Shown piece after piece: positions 10,086-21,194 of a DNA stretch of 64,000 nucleotides. Both the position numbers and the translations under genes were made by a program. A model generated the notes under the pieces. It searched no databases and was not told the DNA's origin. It saw nothing but the letters and a program-made list of their open reading frames with translations. Numbering within the stretch: position 1 is the stretch's first letter; every line of letters starts with the position of its first letter. Origin of the DNA: Raffaelea ambrosiae (taxonomy: Eukaryota; Ascomycota; Sordariomycetes; Ophiostomatales; Ophiostomataceae); contig PCDI01000007.1 of NCBI GenBank assembly GCA_002778195.1, forward strand, positions 605,127 to 669,126, written 5' to 3'.

Positions 10086-13000
10086 TCAGTCAACCATCAC
10101 CGGGTGGGGATGCTGCTTGATCTCGCGCGCCACCTCCCTGGCCTTAGCATTGTCTTCGAAGCTCAGCCGGATCAGGTCCACCACCTCCTCCGCCGAAAAG
10201 TACAGGCTCAGCTCGCTCTCCATCCACAGGTACCGCACCTCGCGCAGGTTCGACTGCAGCACCTCGGACAGGTATTGCAGCCGCAGCCACGAGGGGGCAT
10301 ACTGTGAGGTAGTGGGGACGCTTGGAGATTCCGTGTCTTCGCCAGTAGCAGCACCACCAACGGCCCCCTCCTGGAACAGATCGTCCAGCTCCGTCACTTT
10401 GGCAATCAGACTCGCCAGGCTGTATGCCTCATCCTGGCTGATCGACGGCATGTCCAGCACATCCCCAATCAGCTTCACGGCCACCGCGTCCGCCAGCGCG
10501 CCGACGGCCTGGTGCCATGCCGATGGCGCCAGGATGCCCTCCCATGCCGCCGCCATCGACCGCACCCGGACCACCGCCGCATCCACGTAGTCCTCCGCCT
10601 CCTCGTCGTCCATAGCGCCGCCGCCGCCTCCACCGCGGGATTGCGCCAGCACACTCTGGTCGCCGCCCAGCAGGTCCCGCAGTACCGTCTTTTGCACCGC
10701 CATCTCGCGGCTGTACGCCCGGCTGGCGAAGCCCTGCAGCTTCGCAATTTCGGCATCCAACCGGAGCATATTACGCGCCCGGGGACTGAGGTCCTCGCGT
10801 GCCTTCCATGCGGCTGCAAAGACGGACAATTTCTCGGCCAGGTACATGGCATCGTTATAGAGATACCTGGGAAGAGTATTAGTTAGCTTAAATGTAGCCT
10901 TTTTGAACCATAACAATGGCTAGGCTGTTATTATAATCCATCCAGATATCGCCATACGCACATGCTTCCACCAACATCCAAAGAGTAGTAATAAGGCGAC
11001 ACGGCTCGGAACATGGCCAAGGCAAGCGTAGGCAGACTGAACAGTCCGGCTGCTGCTGCTGCAACAGGGCTGCTTTCATAACTGGGATGCGTGTCAGAAA
11101 GAAAACAACTACATATTCAGACGCGCAAAAGAGGGAACATACCCTTCTGAGGTCAAGGCGGCTCCGTCTTCCAGGATCGACGAAATGAGCGCCAAAACAG
11201 GCTCTGGCATCGACGAAATATAGTACTTCTCTCGTAGTGTCAATTCCCTCGTCTGCGGTTCTCGTTTGGCTGCTGGCTCTGCTGCTGGCGCTGTCTTCGT
11301 CGTAGCCGGCTTGCTCGAAGGCTTGCTTGGTTGTTGTTGTTGTTGTTGCTGCTGCTGTTGCTCCTGCTGTGTGTTGTCCTCATCCCCCCATCCCCACGCG
11401 TCGGCTGCATCGTCATCGAAACCATCTTGTTTTGAGGGTTCTGCATCGACGTCTGTCATTTCTGTATCCTTGGCCTTGTCCTCCTCCTCATCCTTGTCTT
11501 GGTCTGCCTCTGGCCCACCGGCTTGATCGTCGTCGCCCCATGCGCCCCATTCGTCTGCACCATCGTCCTCCTCAGCAGCAGCGTCGTTGGGCTTGGACGA
11601 CCCATTGGCTGTGGTGCCCGCTTTACCGCTGTGCCCCTGCTGCTCTTCTGACTCCTCATCCGACCAGGCCGTATCCCAGTCGGTCGCCTGATCGGCAGCA
11701 GCTGCTGATGGTCCGTTGGCGGCCAGCTCTTTGCCTTCTGATCTGGATACCATCTGCTTCTCGATCCTCTCGACTTGCTGGGGTGTTCCGAGGCCCTGCG
11801 CGATTTTCGTCCGCACCGTGTCCAGCGCCGCTTCTCTGCGTTTTGAGAGCCATACCCGCGGTGCATTCTCTACCCACTCCTGCAGTTTGTCAAACCCAGA
11901 GTATTGCAACTCGGCGAGACGGTCACAGAATTCCTGAGCAGCCACAATCGTGTCTTCGAAAGCGTCCATCTCCGCGAGTGATGTTGGCACTGCTGAAGCC
12001 AGCCAGACATTCGTTATCCGCGAGACCAGGTCGGGCATCATGACCGAAGAGATGGACACCACCAAATCTGATGGCAGTCTCTTAGCCAGGAAGGCGAACA
12101 TGTGTTCCAGGTCGGTAAAAAGGGCTTTCACGCCGTCGCCAGCCTTTCCCCTTGTGCCTAGAACGGTCTGCGTGCGTGTGGTGTTAGTCTACCTTTCTCT
12201 TCTGCCTGTCCGTTCTTACACAGGTATTCCATATACATACACCGTCCACGTAGATGCCCGGCCGGGTGGCTCGCGTGAGATCGGTCCGTGGAGCAATGAT
12301 AGCCGTGTCCAGCTCGTGCCAGAGCTGCGTCATGCGGTTGTCGACCTCTTTGTATGCCTTTAGGCCGATCACAGCATCTGACAGGCTCATCGGCTCGTCG
12401 GCTCGTGTTTCGAGCACGGTCAGAGTGCCTTGCTCGGCGTCCACGTGCACCAGCGTGCTCCAGACGCGGTCAAACACCTCGTGCACGTCCGACTTGAGCT
12501 CGAACGCTCGGATGTCCAGCAGCCGCATTACCCGGCACGACTTGCTGACCGGCATCGCGTCCAGTGCCGTCCATGACTTTTCAAGTAGCCGCAGCGCATC
12601 GATGATCCGCCGCTCGCCGGCCGCCTGCTCGACCTGGTCCAGCAGCTGGCTCACGCTTCGGATCGCCTCCAGAAGGTACCGCACCTGCAGGTTGTAGTTG
12701 AGCTCGTCGGTGAGAAAGCGCGCATGGGCCTCGGCTTCGTCGATGCTCTGGCCCGTCGCCTCGGGTGCGTCGGCGCGGACAAGGATCTCGCTCGCGAGCG
12801 TCTTGCGGCGCGCAATTTCGGACTGCAGAGCCTTCGCATTGGCGATCCATGACTGGACATCGTCGCGAGTCTCTTCTATGATCGAGTGGATCTCGCCCTA
12901 GAGGATGACGATGTCTGTCAGTAGCGAACACGTGAATAAAGGGGGTTGCGTCTGACAACAAGAAAAGTGACAGGATATACCTCAAGCTTGGCCTTCGCAG

Positions 13001-13157
13001 CTGCCAGTGTCTCAATAGCCGCCGGAAGAGACTCCGGCGTGATGGGTGCCGTCGAGATGTCCTCTTCCGGAAATAGCTTGTTGACTGAGAAATCAACCAG
13101 CGCCTGACCGATGACGCTGGGTGGCACGGCTGCCTTGGTGGTCGCTGGCGGCGCCAT
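10086..13157 (-). CDS. zw10: ZW10/Dsl1-family tethering complex subunit
   Basis: Subunit of the Dsl1 (NRZ) tether that captures COPI vesicles returning from Golgi to ER; the animal ZW10 also acts at kinetochores. I read five exons on the minus strand: 13157-12981, 12897-12220, 12167-11143, 11081-10962 and 10866-10086, giving about 926 residues. All junctions keep frame, and intron 4 has a GCTAACTAAT branch region. Family landmarks are the N-terminal IGQALVDFSV, the central VKALFTDLEHMFAFL, the late YISSMPEPVLALISSILEDG and the C-terminal YLYNDAMYLAEKL. Residues ~430-575 form an acidic, disordered insert with Trp motifs (TAWSDEES, DEWGAWGDDD, DAWGWGDED) and a Gln run. In yeast Dsl1 such acidic Trp motifs bind COPI, so the insert probably has that job here. 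It is divergent from the M16 protease gene. Confidence 0.92.
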
Positions 13158-14494
13158 GTTTAATGCCGTGGGTGTTGTTTCAGTTAGTTATGACTGTGAC
13201 GCGGTTGTCAAAAACAGATGCCGATGAAGGTGGCATGTCGCGCGGTGCTGCGCAGCGAGAAAGGGTATCGTTGGCGAGTGTTGGCCGTTGTTAGGGGACA
13301 GTTTTCGGACAGGGTGAAGCTCTAGAAAACGTATGCCACTATCCAATTAGAGAGCTCGGGCCACCTCAGCACGCGGGTCGCGACTGCACGACAGCCTGGC
13401 CAGAGCTTGTCCACCTTCCAGGGTCAGCGGGGTAAAGTGCTCGGTGGCCATCGACGCTAGCGAAAATCTAGTGCTGGGAAGCAGCGATGGGTGTACGGGG
13501 CCCGCTCCTTCCCTTTCCGAAGCATTGGCAAGCCGGACAAGCAAGAACAGGCCAAATCCTGCGATATCTGACAGACCTAGCTTTTTTCCTAGACAACTGT
13601 CACCCGTGGCCTTTACCTGAAGCGCCAACTCCCACCAAAACTGTCCCCGTCAGGCCCAGCGTCTCCGAAAGAGGGCTCCAGGTAAGCCGGCAGAAAGGAG
13701 GGGTAGTTACCTCTCTTGACAGCTTTGTGCGCCGTGCTGCAGACGTGTGAACAGACAGCTGCGCACCAGAGCACAGAGGCGGGCACCCTCCAAGGAAATC
13801 CTATAGGAAGACCATTTGGACGCTTCACAGATCTGTTGCCTGCTCGTGTTTGCCGTCTTGGCAACGTCCCACTGCGCGTGTCGACGCACAGTGGTCCATG
13901 GCGGCCACGCAGTGCTTACACCCTGCAGATGGCCGGCACACCGGCTCGAGGGCGACTTGAGGCAATGCTCACTGGCTGCCGAATCAGACAAGCCCAGCAA
14001 CGTAACAGACAGACTACTGACACACACTGACAGGTCACTGACTTGTCGACAGCTTTTGGTGTCTCTGCCCACGGCCTCCTGTGGCGCCCAATCGGCTCTT
14101 TGCATCTGTCAGCAAGGCTGCTGCTTTGCTGGCACAAGAAGCACCACGAGAACTGAGGTACGTTCACCAAAGAGGCCTCATGTCTGGTTGCTTCGTCCGG
14201 TCCCCCATTGCCTTGTCACTGGTTTTGCCACTGCTCTGCCAGTGCGATGCCAGTGCAATGCGACGGCTCATCCTTGCATGGATTATCCGGTGTCTGGTTC
14301 GGCCAATGGATAAGAGTCTCGGCATTGGCCAGCTATGACGGCCTTGCAAAGAGCCAGGCATATATATCTTTGTCTTTGGCTTCCTGGCACAGCCTCCTGG
14401 CAGAGATCCCTGGCAGATCAACCCAGACTGACTGTCCAGGCTGCAAATCCCCCTCTGGCGGTCGCTCACGAACCTGTCCCTACTGCTGCTCAAC
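13158..14494. other. divergent intergenic region, ZW10 / M16 protease
   Basis: This holds both promoters and no supported gene. Open frames at 13487-14520 on both strands show no family resemblance. Confidence 0.6.
14359..14368 (+). promoter_or_regulatory. TATA-like element of the M16 protease gene
   Basis: CATATATATC, about 130 bp before the chosen ATG, followed by a CT-rich leader. The position suits a fungal TATA box. Confidence 0.45.
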
Positions 14495-17400
14495 ATGTCG
14501 CCATCCAGCCACTTCCGCAAAGTTCAGAGCTTCCAGACAGACTACGCCCCAACAAAAGTTACCCAGTATGTCTCGGAGCGCAGCGGCATGCACGTCGTGG
14601 TGGCCAACCGCAAAGGCCCCAAGATCAACGGCTATTTCACGCTAGCCACAGAGATCTTTGACGATTCTGGCGCCCCTCACACTCTCGAGCATCTGGTCTT
14701 CATGGGCTCGCGCAGCTACCAGTATAAGGGCCTCCTGGACAAGCTCGCCTCGCGAGCATACTCCGGCACCAATGCCTGGACTGCTGTCGACCACACGGCA
14801 TATACACTCGAGACGGCCGGCTGGGACGGCTTTGCCCAAATTTTGCCCGTCTATCTTGAGCACGTCGTTCTGCCTACCATCACAGACGACGCGTGTCTGA
14901 CTGAGGTCCACCATATCAACGGCAAAGGCGAAGATGCCGGTGTCGTCTATTCGGAAATGCAAGGGCTTCAGTCCAACAGTGGCGAACTCATGGATCTACG
15001 CGCTCGAAGGTTGTTGTATCCTGAAAATGTAGGCTTCCGCTACGAGACTGGTGGCATGGTTGAGGCGCTTCGTGTCTTGACGGCCGACCGCATCCGGGAG
15101 TTTCACAAGGTCATGTATCAGCCTCGAAACCTCGCGGTAATTATCATTGGCGAGGCTGATGAAGAGAGCCTTATCAGCATTCTGGATGAGTTTGAAGAGA
15201 GCATCAAGGATGCCATCCCGCCCCTGGATGCGCCATTCAAACGGCAAGTAAACGCTTTCCAATATTGCTTGTGCTTTCTTGTTACTAATGAAATATGCAC
15301 ATGCCAGGCCATGGATAGACTCGGCCCAACCGCCACCATTGGAAAAGACGATTGTGGATACGGTAGAGTTTCCCGAGGATGATGAGTCCATGGGCGAGAT
15401 CATGGTGGGCTACTTCGGCCCGAACTGCAACGACCAGGAAGCCACGGCAGCCCTTAACGTTATTTTGGCCTACCTGTGTGGCTCGTCGGCATCTGTCCTG
15501 GAGAACGTCATTGTCGAAAAAGAGGAGCTTGCAAGCTCTGTCGGCTACCTGTGGGAGTCCAGACCAAATTGTCTCATTTGGCTGCAGCCGACAGGCGTGG
15601 CAACGGAGAAGCTCGAGTTTGTCGAACAGCGCCTGATTTCACTCCTGAAAGAGGTGTCGGAGAAACCATTTGATATGCCTTATCTGCGTGAATGCATTAG
15701 CAGAGAACGTCGACAGGTCAAGCACTTGGCAGAAAGCTCAGAGGGCTTATACGCGACCAGTATCATCACCGACTACCTGTTTGGCAACCGCGATGGCACC
15801 ACGCTGGCAGACCTCAAGGATCTCCACGCATACGACATCCTGGACAAGTGGTCCGAGGAGAACTGGCGCGACTTCTTCAAGACGTGGATAGCAGACGCAA
15901 AGCATGTCTCCATTCTGGGGAAGCCCTCAAAGGCCCTTGCAAAGAAGCAAAAGGCTGCCGAGAAAGAGCGTCTTGCCAAGAGACGAAAGGAGTTGGGGCC
16001 GGAAGGCTTGAAGAAGCTACAAGAGCGGTTGGACGAAGCTAAAAAGCACAATGACCGCCCGATTCCCGAGTCAGTCATCGACAAGTGGGAAGTGCCAGGA
16101 ACGGAGTCGATCCATTTCATCCAGTCACAGACAGCCCGCGCTGGACGCGCCAAAAGTCTCGGCGTGCTTGACAACTCGGCACAGAAACTTGTGGATGCGG
16201 CAGCCCCCGGAAAACTCCCTCTCTTTGTGCAGTTCGAAGATGTCCCGTCCAACTTTGTCCACATTGCCCTGCACGTTGGCACAGCCGCCGTGCCCATGAA
16301 GCTCAAGCCGCTCCTGTGGATCTTCAGTGACATGTTCTTCAACAGCCCGATCATCCGAAACGGCGAACGTATTGAATTTGAGGACGTCGTCAAAGAGCTG
16401 GAAAAGGATACAGTGACCTACACTCTTAGATCTGGTGGCGTTTACGGTGATGCTGAGAGCATCGCCATCCAGCTGCGACTGGAACCGGAAAAATACGCCA
16501 CGATTATCCAGTGGCTCCGCACTCTGATGTTTGACTCTGTCTTTGACCCGCAGCGTCTCAAAGCAAGCGTGGCCAAGTCGTTGGCTGACATCCCCGAGAG
16601 CAAGCGCGATGGCCGCCTCATGTCCGCCGAGGTGGAAATGGCTCTGCATATGGTCAAGGATTCGTTCCCGGCAGCGAAGCGCACGCTAGTACGCGCTGTG
16701 TACCTGAAGCGCCTTAAGAAGCTGTTGCAAACGGAGCCCGATACTGTGGTCGGCTGGTTCGAGGAGCTGCGGAAGTCGTTGTTTGCATTCAACAACATTC
16801 GGGTGCTGATCACCGCCGATGTGGCTAAGCTTAAGAAACAAGCTGGTGCGCCGCTGGTGGCCGCCTGGGATGTGTTGACATCTGGGCTGGACGCATCCAA
16901 GGACATGGTACCCATTGTGCCCCCTTCATCGAGGAACAACGAAGAAGGCCAGAAGCCAGGAAACGTGGGTGCTGTGATCATCCCTATGACGACACTCGAT
17001 ACATCGTACAGCACGTCCACGACGGTGGGTCTGAAGTCTTTTGCCGACCCGCGGCTGCCAGCCATCCTGGTGGCATTGGGCTACCTGGAGGCCGTCGAGG
17101 GACCGCTCTGGAACGCTGTGCGCGGCAATGGCCTGGCGTACGGTACAAGCTTCAGCCGGGAAACTGACGGCGGTTATCTTCAGTTTCGGGTGTACCGGTC
17201 GCCTGACGCGTCCAAGGCGGTGGCAGCAGCACTCGATGCAGTGGAGGCTCTAGCTTCGGGCAAAGAACCTCTGGATAAACACTTGGTGGAGGGTGCGATC
17301 AGCGGCATCGTTATGGGCATTGCCGATGAGCAGGCGACCATGTCTCTGGCTGCGCAGCAGAATTACATCACAAGCGTGATCCGCGGGCTGGACAGTGACT

Positions 17401-17839
17401 GGAGCAGACAAGTGATGCGGGCAGCCCGGAATGTCACCCACGCGGAGATTTGCAAGGCGATGCGCGAGTTCGTGCTCCCCGTGTTCCGTCCGGGCACGAG
17501 CAATGTGGTGGTGACGTGTGCACCACTGCTGCAAGAGGTGAGATTTTTCATATTCCTTAACTTTGCCATTCTCCTTAAACAAACACTAACAAGCGTCTGC
17601 AGTCTGTCGACAAAGCGTTCCAGAAGATGGGGTATAAGACGCAGATCAGGAAGCTGACAGACTTCTATGATGGCTATGGTCTGCCTGCCGATGGCGACGA
17701 GGAAGAGGAGGACGAGGAGGACGGGGAGGACGAAGAAGAGGAAGAAGGAGAAGAGGATGGGTCTGAAGATGATGATGTTGACGACGAAGACGACGAGAGC
17801 GACGACGATGGCGATGATACCAGCATGGGTGGCCGTTAG
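14495..17839 (+). CDS. M16 (insulinase/pitrilysin family) zinc metalloprotease, yeast YOL098C-like
   Basis: I read three exons, 14495-15243, 15308-17537 and 17603-17839, giving about 1071 residues. The inverted zinc motif HTLEH is at residues 62-66, and a likely third zinc ligand is E154 in VVYSEMQG. The rest shows the long two-half M16C architecture; overall it resembles the poorly studied YOL098C / C05D11.1 group rather than insulysin proper. No clear mitochondrial presequence is visible. Intron 1 uses a GC donor (GCAAGT) with a TTACTAATG branch site: joining at 15243/15308 restores FKR-PWIDS, which I remember as conserved, whereas the nearby GT would break the frame. The last exon encodes SVDKAFQKMGYK and then a striking acidic tail of about 45 residues, nearly all Asp/Glu, which the family does not normally have. 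Substrates are unknown, probably short peptides. Confidence 0.9.
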
Positions 17840-18534
17840 ACCCGAAATGCCAAGTAGGGACGGAAATGCTGTTGCTGCTTTTAAGAGCTTAGACAAAAAG
17901 AAAGAACTGAGAGCGTTGTATCGGGCACTGGGAAGAACTGAAAACAGAAATCCAAGAAAAGAAGTCTATATCTTCATTACAATTATTAATGCTGTACTCT
18001 TTGTGATCTTTGTCTCGTCATGGCCTAGTAGCTGCATTCTGTTTGCAGCCATTTCCTTTCCATCTCCATTAATGCGCCCTGTTCCCTGCTCTTTTGAACC
18101 CTCGGGCTCTATGCCACAATTGCTTCCTGCCCGTCTCCAAAAAAAAAAAAAAAACTCTTTGCTAATGATCTGTATAATAGTGATAATGTTAAGGGGGAAG
18201 GGGGGTGGATGTATGCGCGCGCGAGTGTGTGTGTGTGTTTGTGACCGTACGAGGGGTTGTCAGTGCCGTCCCAACGCCAAGCGAGTGAAAAAGAAACGAA
18301 ACAAACGCGAGAACGATGATAGTTAAACAAAAGGGAGGTTCCGAATAAAGGGAAAGAAAGAGAAGGAGAGAAAGAGTGCACGACTAGAGAGTGCCTCAAT
18401 GTCTGTTGTTGCCTCAGCTCGAAGGCCGGCATCTCAGGTCAAAAGATGATTTCCACGGCGCGCGGGAGTCATCTCGGGGGCATGGTTCTCTCTATTGCCC
18501 CTTTCCGGGAGAGGAAGACTCCCCCTCTTTTCTT
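17840..18534. other. convergent intergenic region, M16 protease / SPT small subunit
   Basis: This holds the 3' ends of two convergent genes, an A homopolymer near 18139 and a TG repeat at 18222-18238. No gene is seen. Confidence 0.65.
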
Positions 18535-18942
18535 TTACAACTCCCGCACAATCCGTGCCGCGGCTGTTGTTGCCGCTTCGGCAGCAGCAGCGGCGGTCGC
18601 GGACAAAGCCGGCACGGCGTCCTTGGCCACCACGGCGGCGGCAGCGTCGACGCTCTCGCCGTGGATGTAGAACCAGACGCGGCTGATGAGGAAGGAGATG
18701 TGCTGCGGCAGATAGAGGACGGTGGCGATCGAGGTCAAGCTGAACAGGAGGAAGAGGACGGTGTCTGGGGGGGGGGCAATAGTGTTAGCAGACGAGAAAA
18801 CGCGGGAAGCGGAAACGAACAGTGGCCGGGACGTACAAAAGGCAAACTTCTCCATGGGCGTAAAGATGTACACGCTAAAGGAGACTTCTATCTGGTAGAT
18901 CTTGAGCTGGATCCATTTGCTGAAGCGTTCGAGGGGCGACAT
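18535..18942 (-). CDS. serine palmitoyltransferase small subunit-like protein (ssSPT/Tsc3 role)
   Basis: A small ER membrane protein predicted to activate serine palmitoyltransferase, the first step of sphingolipid synthesis. I read two exons, 18942-18837 and 18764-18535, giving about 111 residues. The core IYQIEVSFSVYIFTPMEKFAF, then YTVLFLLFSLTSIATV, then LYLPQHISFLI closely follows the ssSPT pattern known from animals (..YYQYLL..YMLEPWE..MPQHI..). There is one strong hydrophobic segment around residues 37-62. The Ala-rich C-terminal tail is not part of the known domain. The 72-nt intron (18765-18836, donor GTACGT) is a multiple of three and has no stop codon, so an unspliced message would still be open with 24 extra residues. 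It is divergent from the mitochondrial rescue factor gene. Confidence 0.85.
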   Translation of the reverse strand: MSPLERFSKWIQLKIYQIEVSFSVYIFTPMEKFAFCTSRPLFVSASRVFSSANTIAPPPDTVLFLLFSLTSIATVLYLPQHISFLISRVWFYIHGESVDAAAAVVAKDAVPALSATAAAAAEAATTAAARIVREL

Positions 18943-19610
18943 GATGGGCGGCGGTTGTTGAAGATTTGTCGGTGAAGAACGAAAAGGACTCGTTGGGGGA
19001 GAGGGACGCGTTTTCGCGACGATGATTTATAGGGGGGGGAAGTGCCGAAGAGAGCGGTGCTTGGAAAGGAGAAAAATCCACGGAAGCGACGGAATTGGAA
19101 ATCGATGGAGAGGTCAATTGGAGGCTTCGACCAAAGAGCGACAAAGACAGAGGAACTTGTTTGTCAAGGAAAACGTGCAGAGGTTGCGGTGAAGGAGGCC
19201 AAAAAAAAAGAAAGAGAGCCAAGGATGATGCGGGAAGGAGGTCAGGGAAATAAAAACGGTCAATTAAAGATTAAGGCACGTCAAAGGCCAGGGGGGGATC
19301 ATCCCCCCTCCCGGCACCTTCGGGCACGTCCCACTAAACGCAGTTTTATTAGCGATGGAGGGTCCCGGCTAGATTCTAGATAGGATCGAGTCACGTGTAC
19401 CAACGCTTTCGTCATTGCCTACTGTGGTACGGCATTCTGGACTTGGAGATGTAACAGTCAGTAGTTCGAGCCTGGAGCTGCTGAGGCCTAATCAAATTTT
19501 TGAACAGCCATCCACCCATATACGGCCGCCATGCCTTGGTGATTTTTTTTTTCTCTTTCAATTTCTTGGGGGCCTTTTGTCTTTGTTTAGATTGTTGTCT
19601 CCCCCTTTCA
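18943..19610. other. divergent intergenic region, SPT small subunit / rescue factor
   Basis: Shared upstream region of about 670 bp with an E-box at 19391. No gene is seen. Confidence 0.65.
19391..19397 (+). promoter_or_regulatory. E-box TCACGTG
   Basis: A CACGTG core preceded by T, 214 bp before the rescue factor ATG and about 450 bp from the SPT small-subunit ATG. It is a typical site for Cbf1-type bHLH proteins. Confidence 0.5.
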
Positions 19611-20410
19611 ATGGCCGGCCGGTTCCCGACGCGGCTCCCTCTGCGGGTGCTGGTACCCATACCACGGACACCGTCACAAAGGTCACAACCACTGTGCCGT
19701 CTAGCCACTCCCCGGCCTTGGGCCTCTTCTTCTTCTCATTCGCTTCCTCTTGCGGCCGCCTTCACCACAGCAGCCCGTCTGTCTCTCAAGCCTATGCCGC
19801 CCAGACCCAAGCCGCCACCCGAAGACGAAATCGAAGAGGCCTTTGTCAAAGGCACCGGGCCAGGTGGGCAAAAAATTGTGCGTAGATTTTTTTTTTTTTT
19901 CCTGGGACTTTTTGCCCTTTGGCTTTTGCCTGTTTTTTTATGCAGAAGTCCCCCTGTTCTTTGCAGTGAAATTGTTTATTCATCTCGTCTTGCTTGTTTT
20001 TTTTTTAATCTGGTTTTATTTGTGCGTGCACCCCTGTTTTCTATGGTCCCTAGCTTACACCCCATCAGAATAAAACAAACTCGGCTGTTCAGCTGATACA
20101 CACCCCGACTGGCATTGTGGTCAAGTCCCAGGCTACACGGTCTCGGTCGCAGAACCGCAAGATTGCACGACAGCAGCTGGCCTTGCGGCTGGACGAGCTG
20201 CACAACGGCGACCAGAGCCGGACGGCGATTGTGGCCGCTTCCAAGTTCCGCAAGCGTGCAAGCGCTAACAAAAAGAGCCGGCGCAAGTACCGCAAGCTGG
20301 CAGAGGAGGCGGGCAAGCAGGAAGAGGGCGACAGCAACGAGGCTGGGGGAGTGGAAGAGGGGGTGGTGGCAGCAGAAGTGAGAAGAGACGACGAGAATAA
20401 GGAACGGTGA
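19611..20410 (+). CDS. mitochondrial class-I release factor-like rescue protein (Rso55/MTRFR type)
   Basis: Predicted GGQ-type peptidyl-tRNA hydrolase that frees stalled mitochondrial ribosomes. I read two exons, 19611-19877 and 20069-20410, giving about 202 residues. The phase-0 intron (191 bp, T-rich) splits the catalytic loop exactly after GTGPGGQKI; the next exon continues NKTNSAVQLIHTPTGIVVKSQ. This is the short form: the RF-1 domain alone, with no codon-recognition domain. The N-terminus MAGRFPTRLPLRVLV.. is Arg/Ser-rich and lacks acidic residues, as expected of a mitochondrial targeting peptide. The basic C-terminal helix (RKRASANKKSRRKYRKL) would sit in the mRNA channel by analogy with ArfB and ICT1. 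An earlier in-frame ATG at 19500 is less likely because its extension is Phe-rich. Confidence 0.9.
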
Positions 20411-21194
20411 GAATAACAACATGACTAGTCATCATGGGCACGCATATGTTGCTTCACCTGTACAAAAGATCACTAAAAAAGCGTCACAACTACTCTGGTA
20501 TCGAACAATATTAATACCCCAGGCAAATCTGTTTTTTATAAGAGAAAGAACCGCCGACAGTCTGATTTGCTGTATTTCTGTTGACTCTAGACGACATCGA
20601 CTTGCCCTACTCATGACACTACAGAAAATGGCAAAAAAAAAAGTAAAATGAAAGCGTGGAGGGAAAAAATGGGGGGGACGGCGTGGACGGGTAAAAAAAG
20701 GAAGAGATAGAGAAAACGAAGACAGTCCGCGGCTCGTCCGCTTTTAAAGAGACAACAACAACAAAAAGTATGGGGTGGGATGGACAGAGACAAGACAAGC
20801 TGAAAAAAATATAGAAAAAAAAGTGAATTGTATAATCAACCTCCGAATTGTGTTTCTCTCTTTTTTTGTGGTTGTCTGATTCTTTGCTTTTTGTCCACCC
20901 CAAATTTCAAATACCCCCCCTTTAACTTCTCGTACTGGCGGCGCACCCAACAAAAGAAGCAATGACCAACGCTGTATCTCCTTTAGAAAAGCAACAACCG
21001 GGTACCGGACTTCGACTGGAACACTGGAACGCCTTTCTGAAAAGACGACACAAGCTTCTTGAAATACATGGAGCGGACGGAGGAGATGAGGCTTCGCAGC
21101 GGCCGTGACTCATCTCGTCGAAACTGGCGGGGGTGTGCACAGGGAAGTTCGTCCGGGCATCCTCGGTTCGCAACGCCTTGTTCCATTGCGACGC
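20411..21194. other. convergent intergenic region, rescue factor / actin
   Basis: 3' regions of two convergent genes, rich in A and T runs. No gene is seen. The actin 3' UTR is expected in the right half. Confidence 0.65.
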
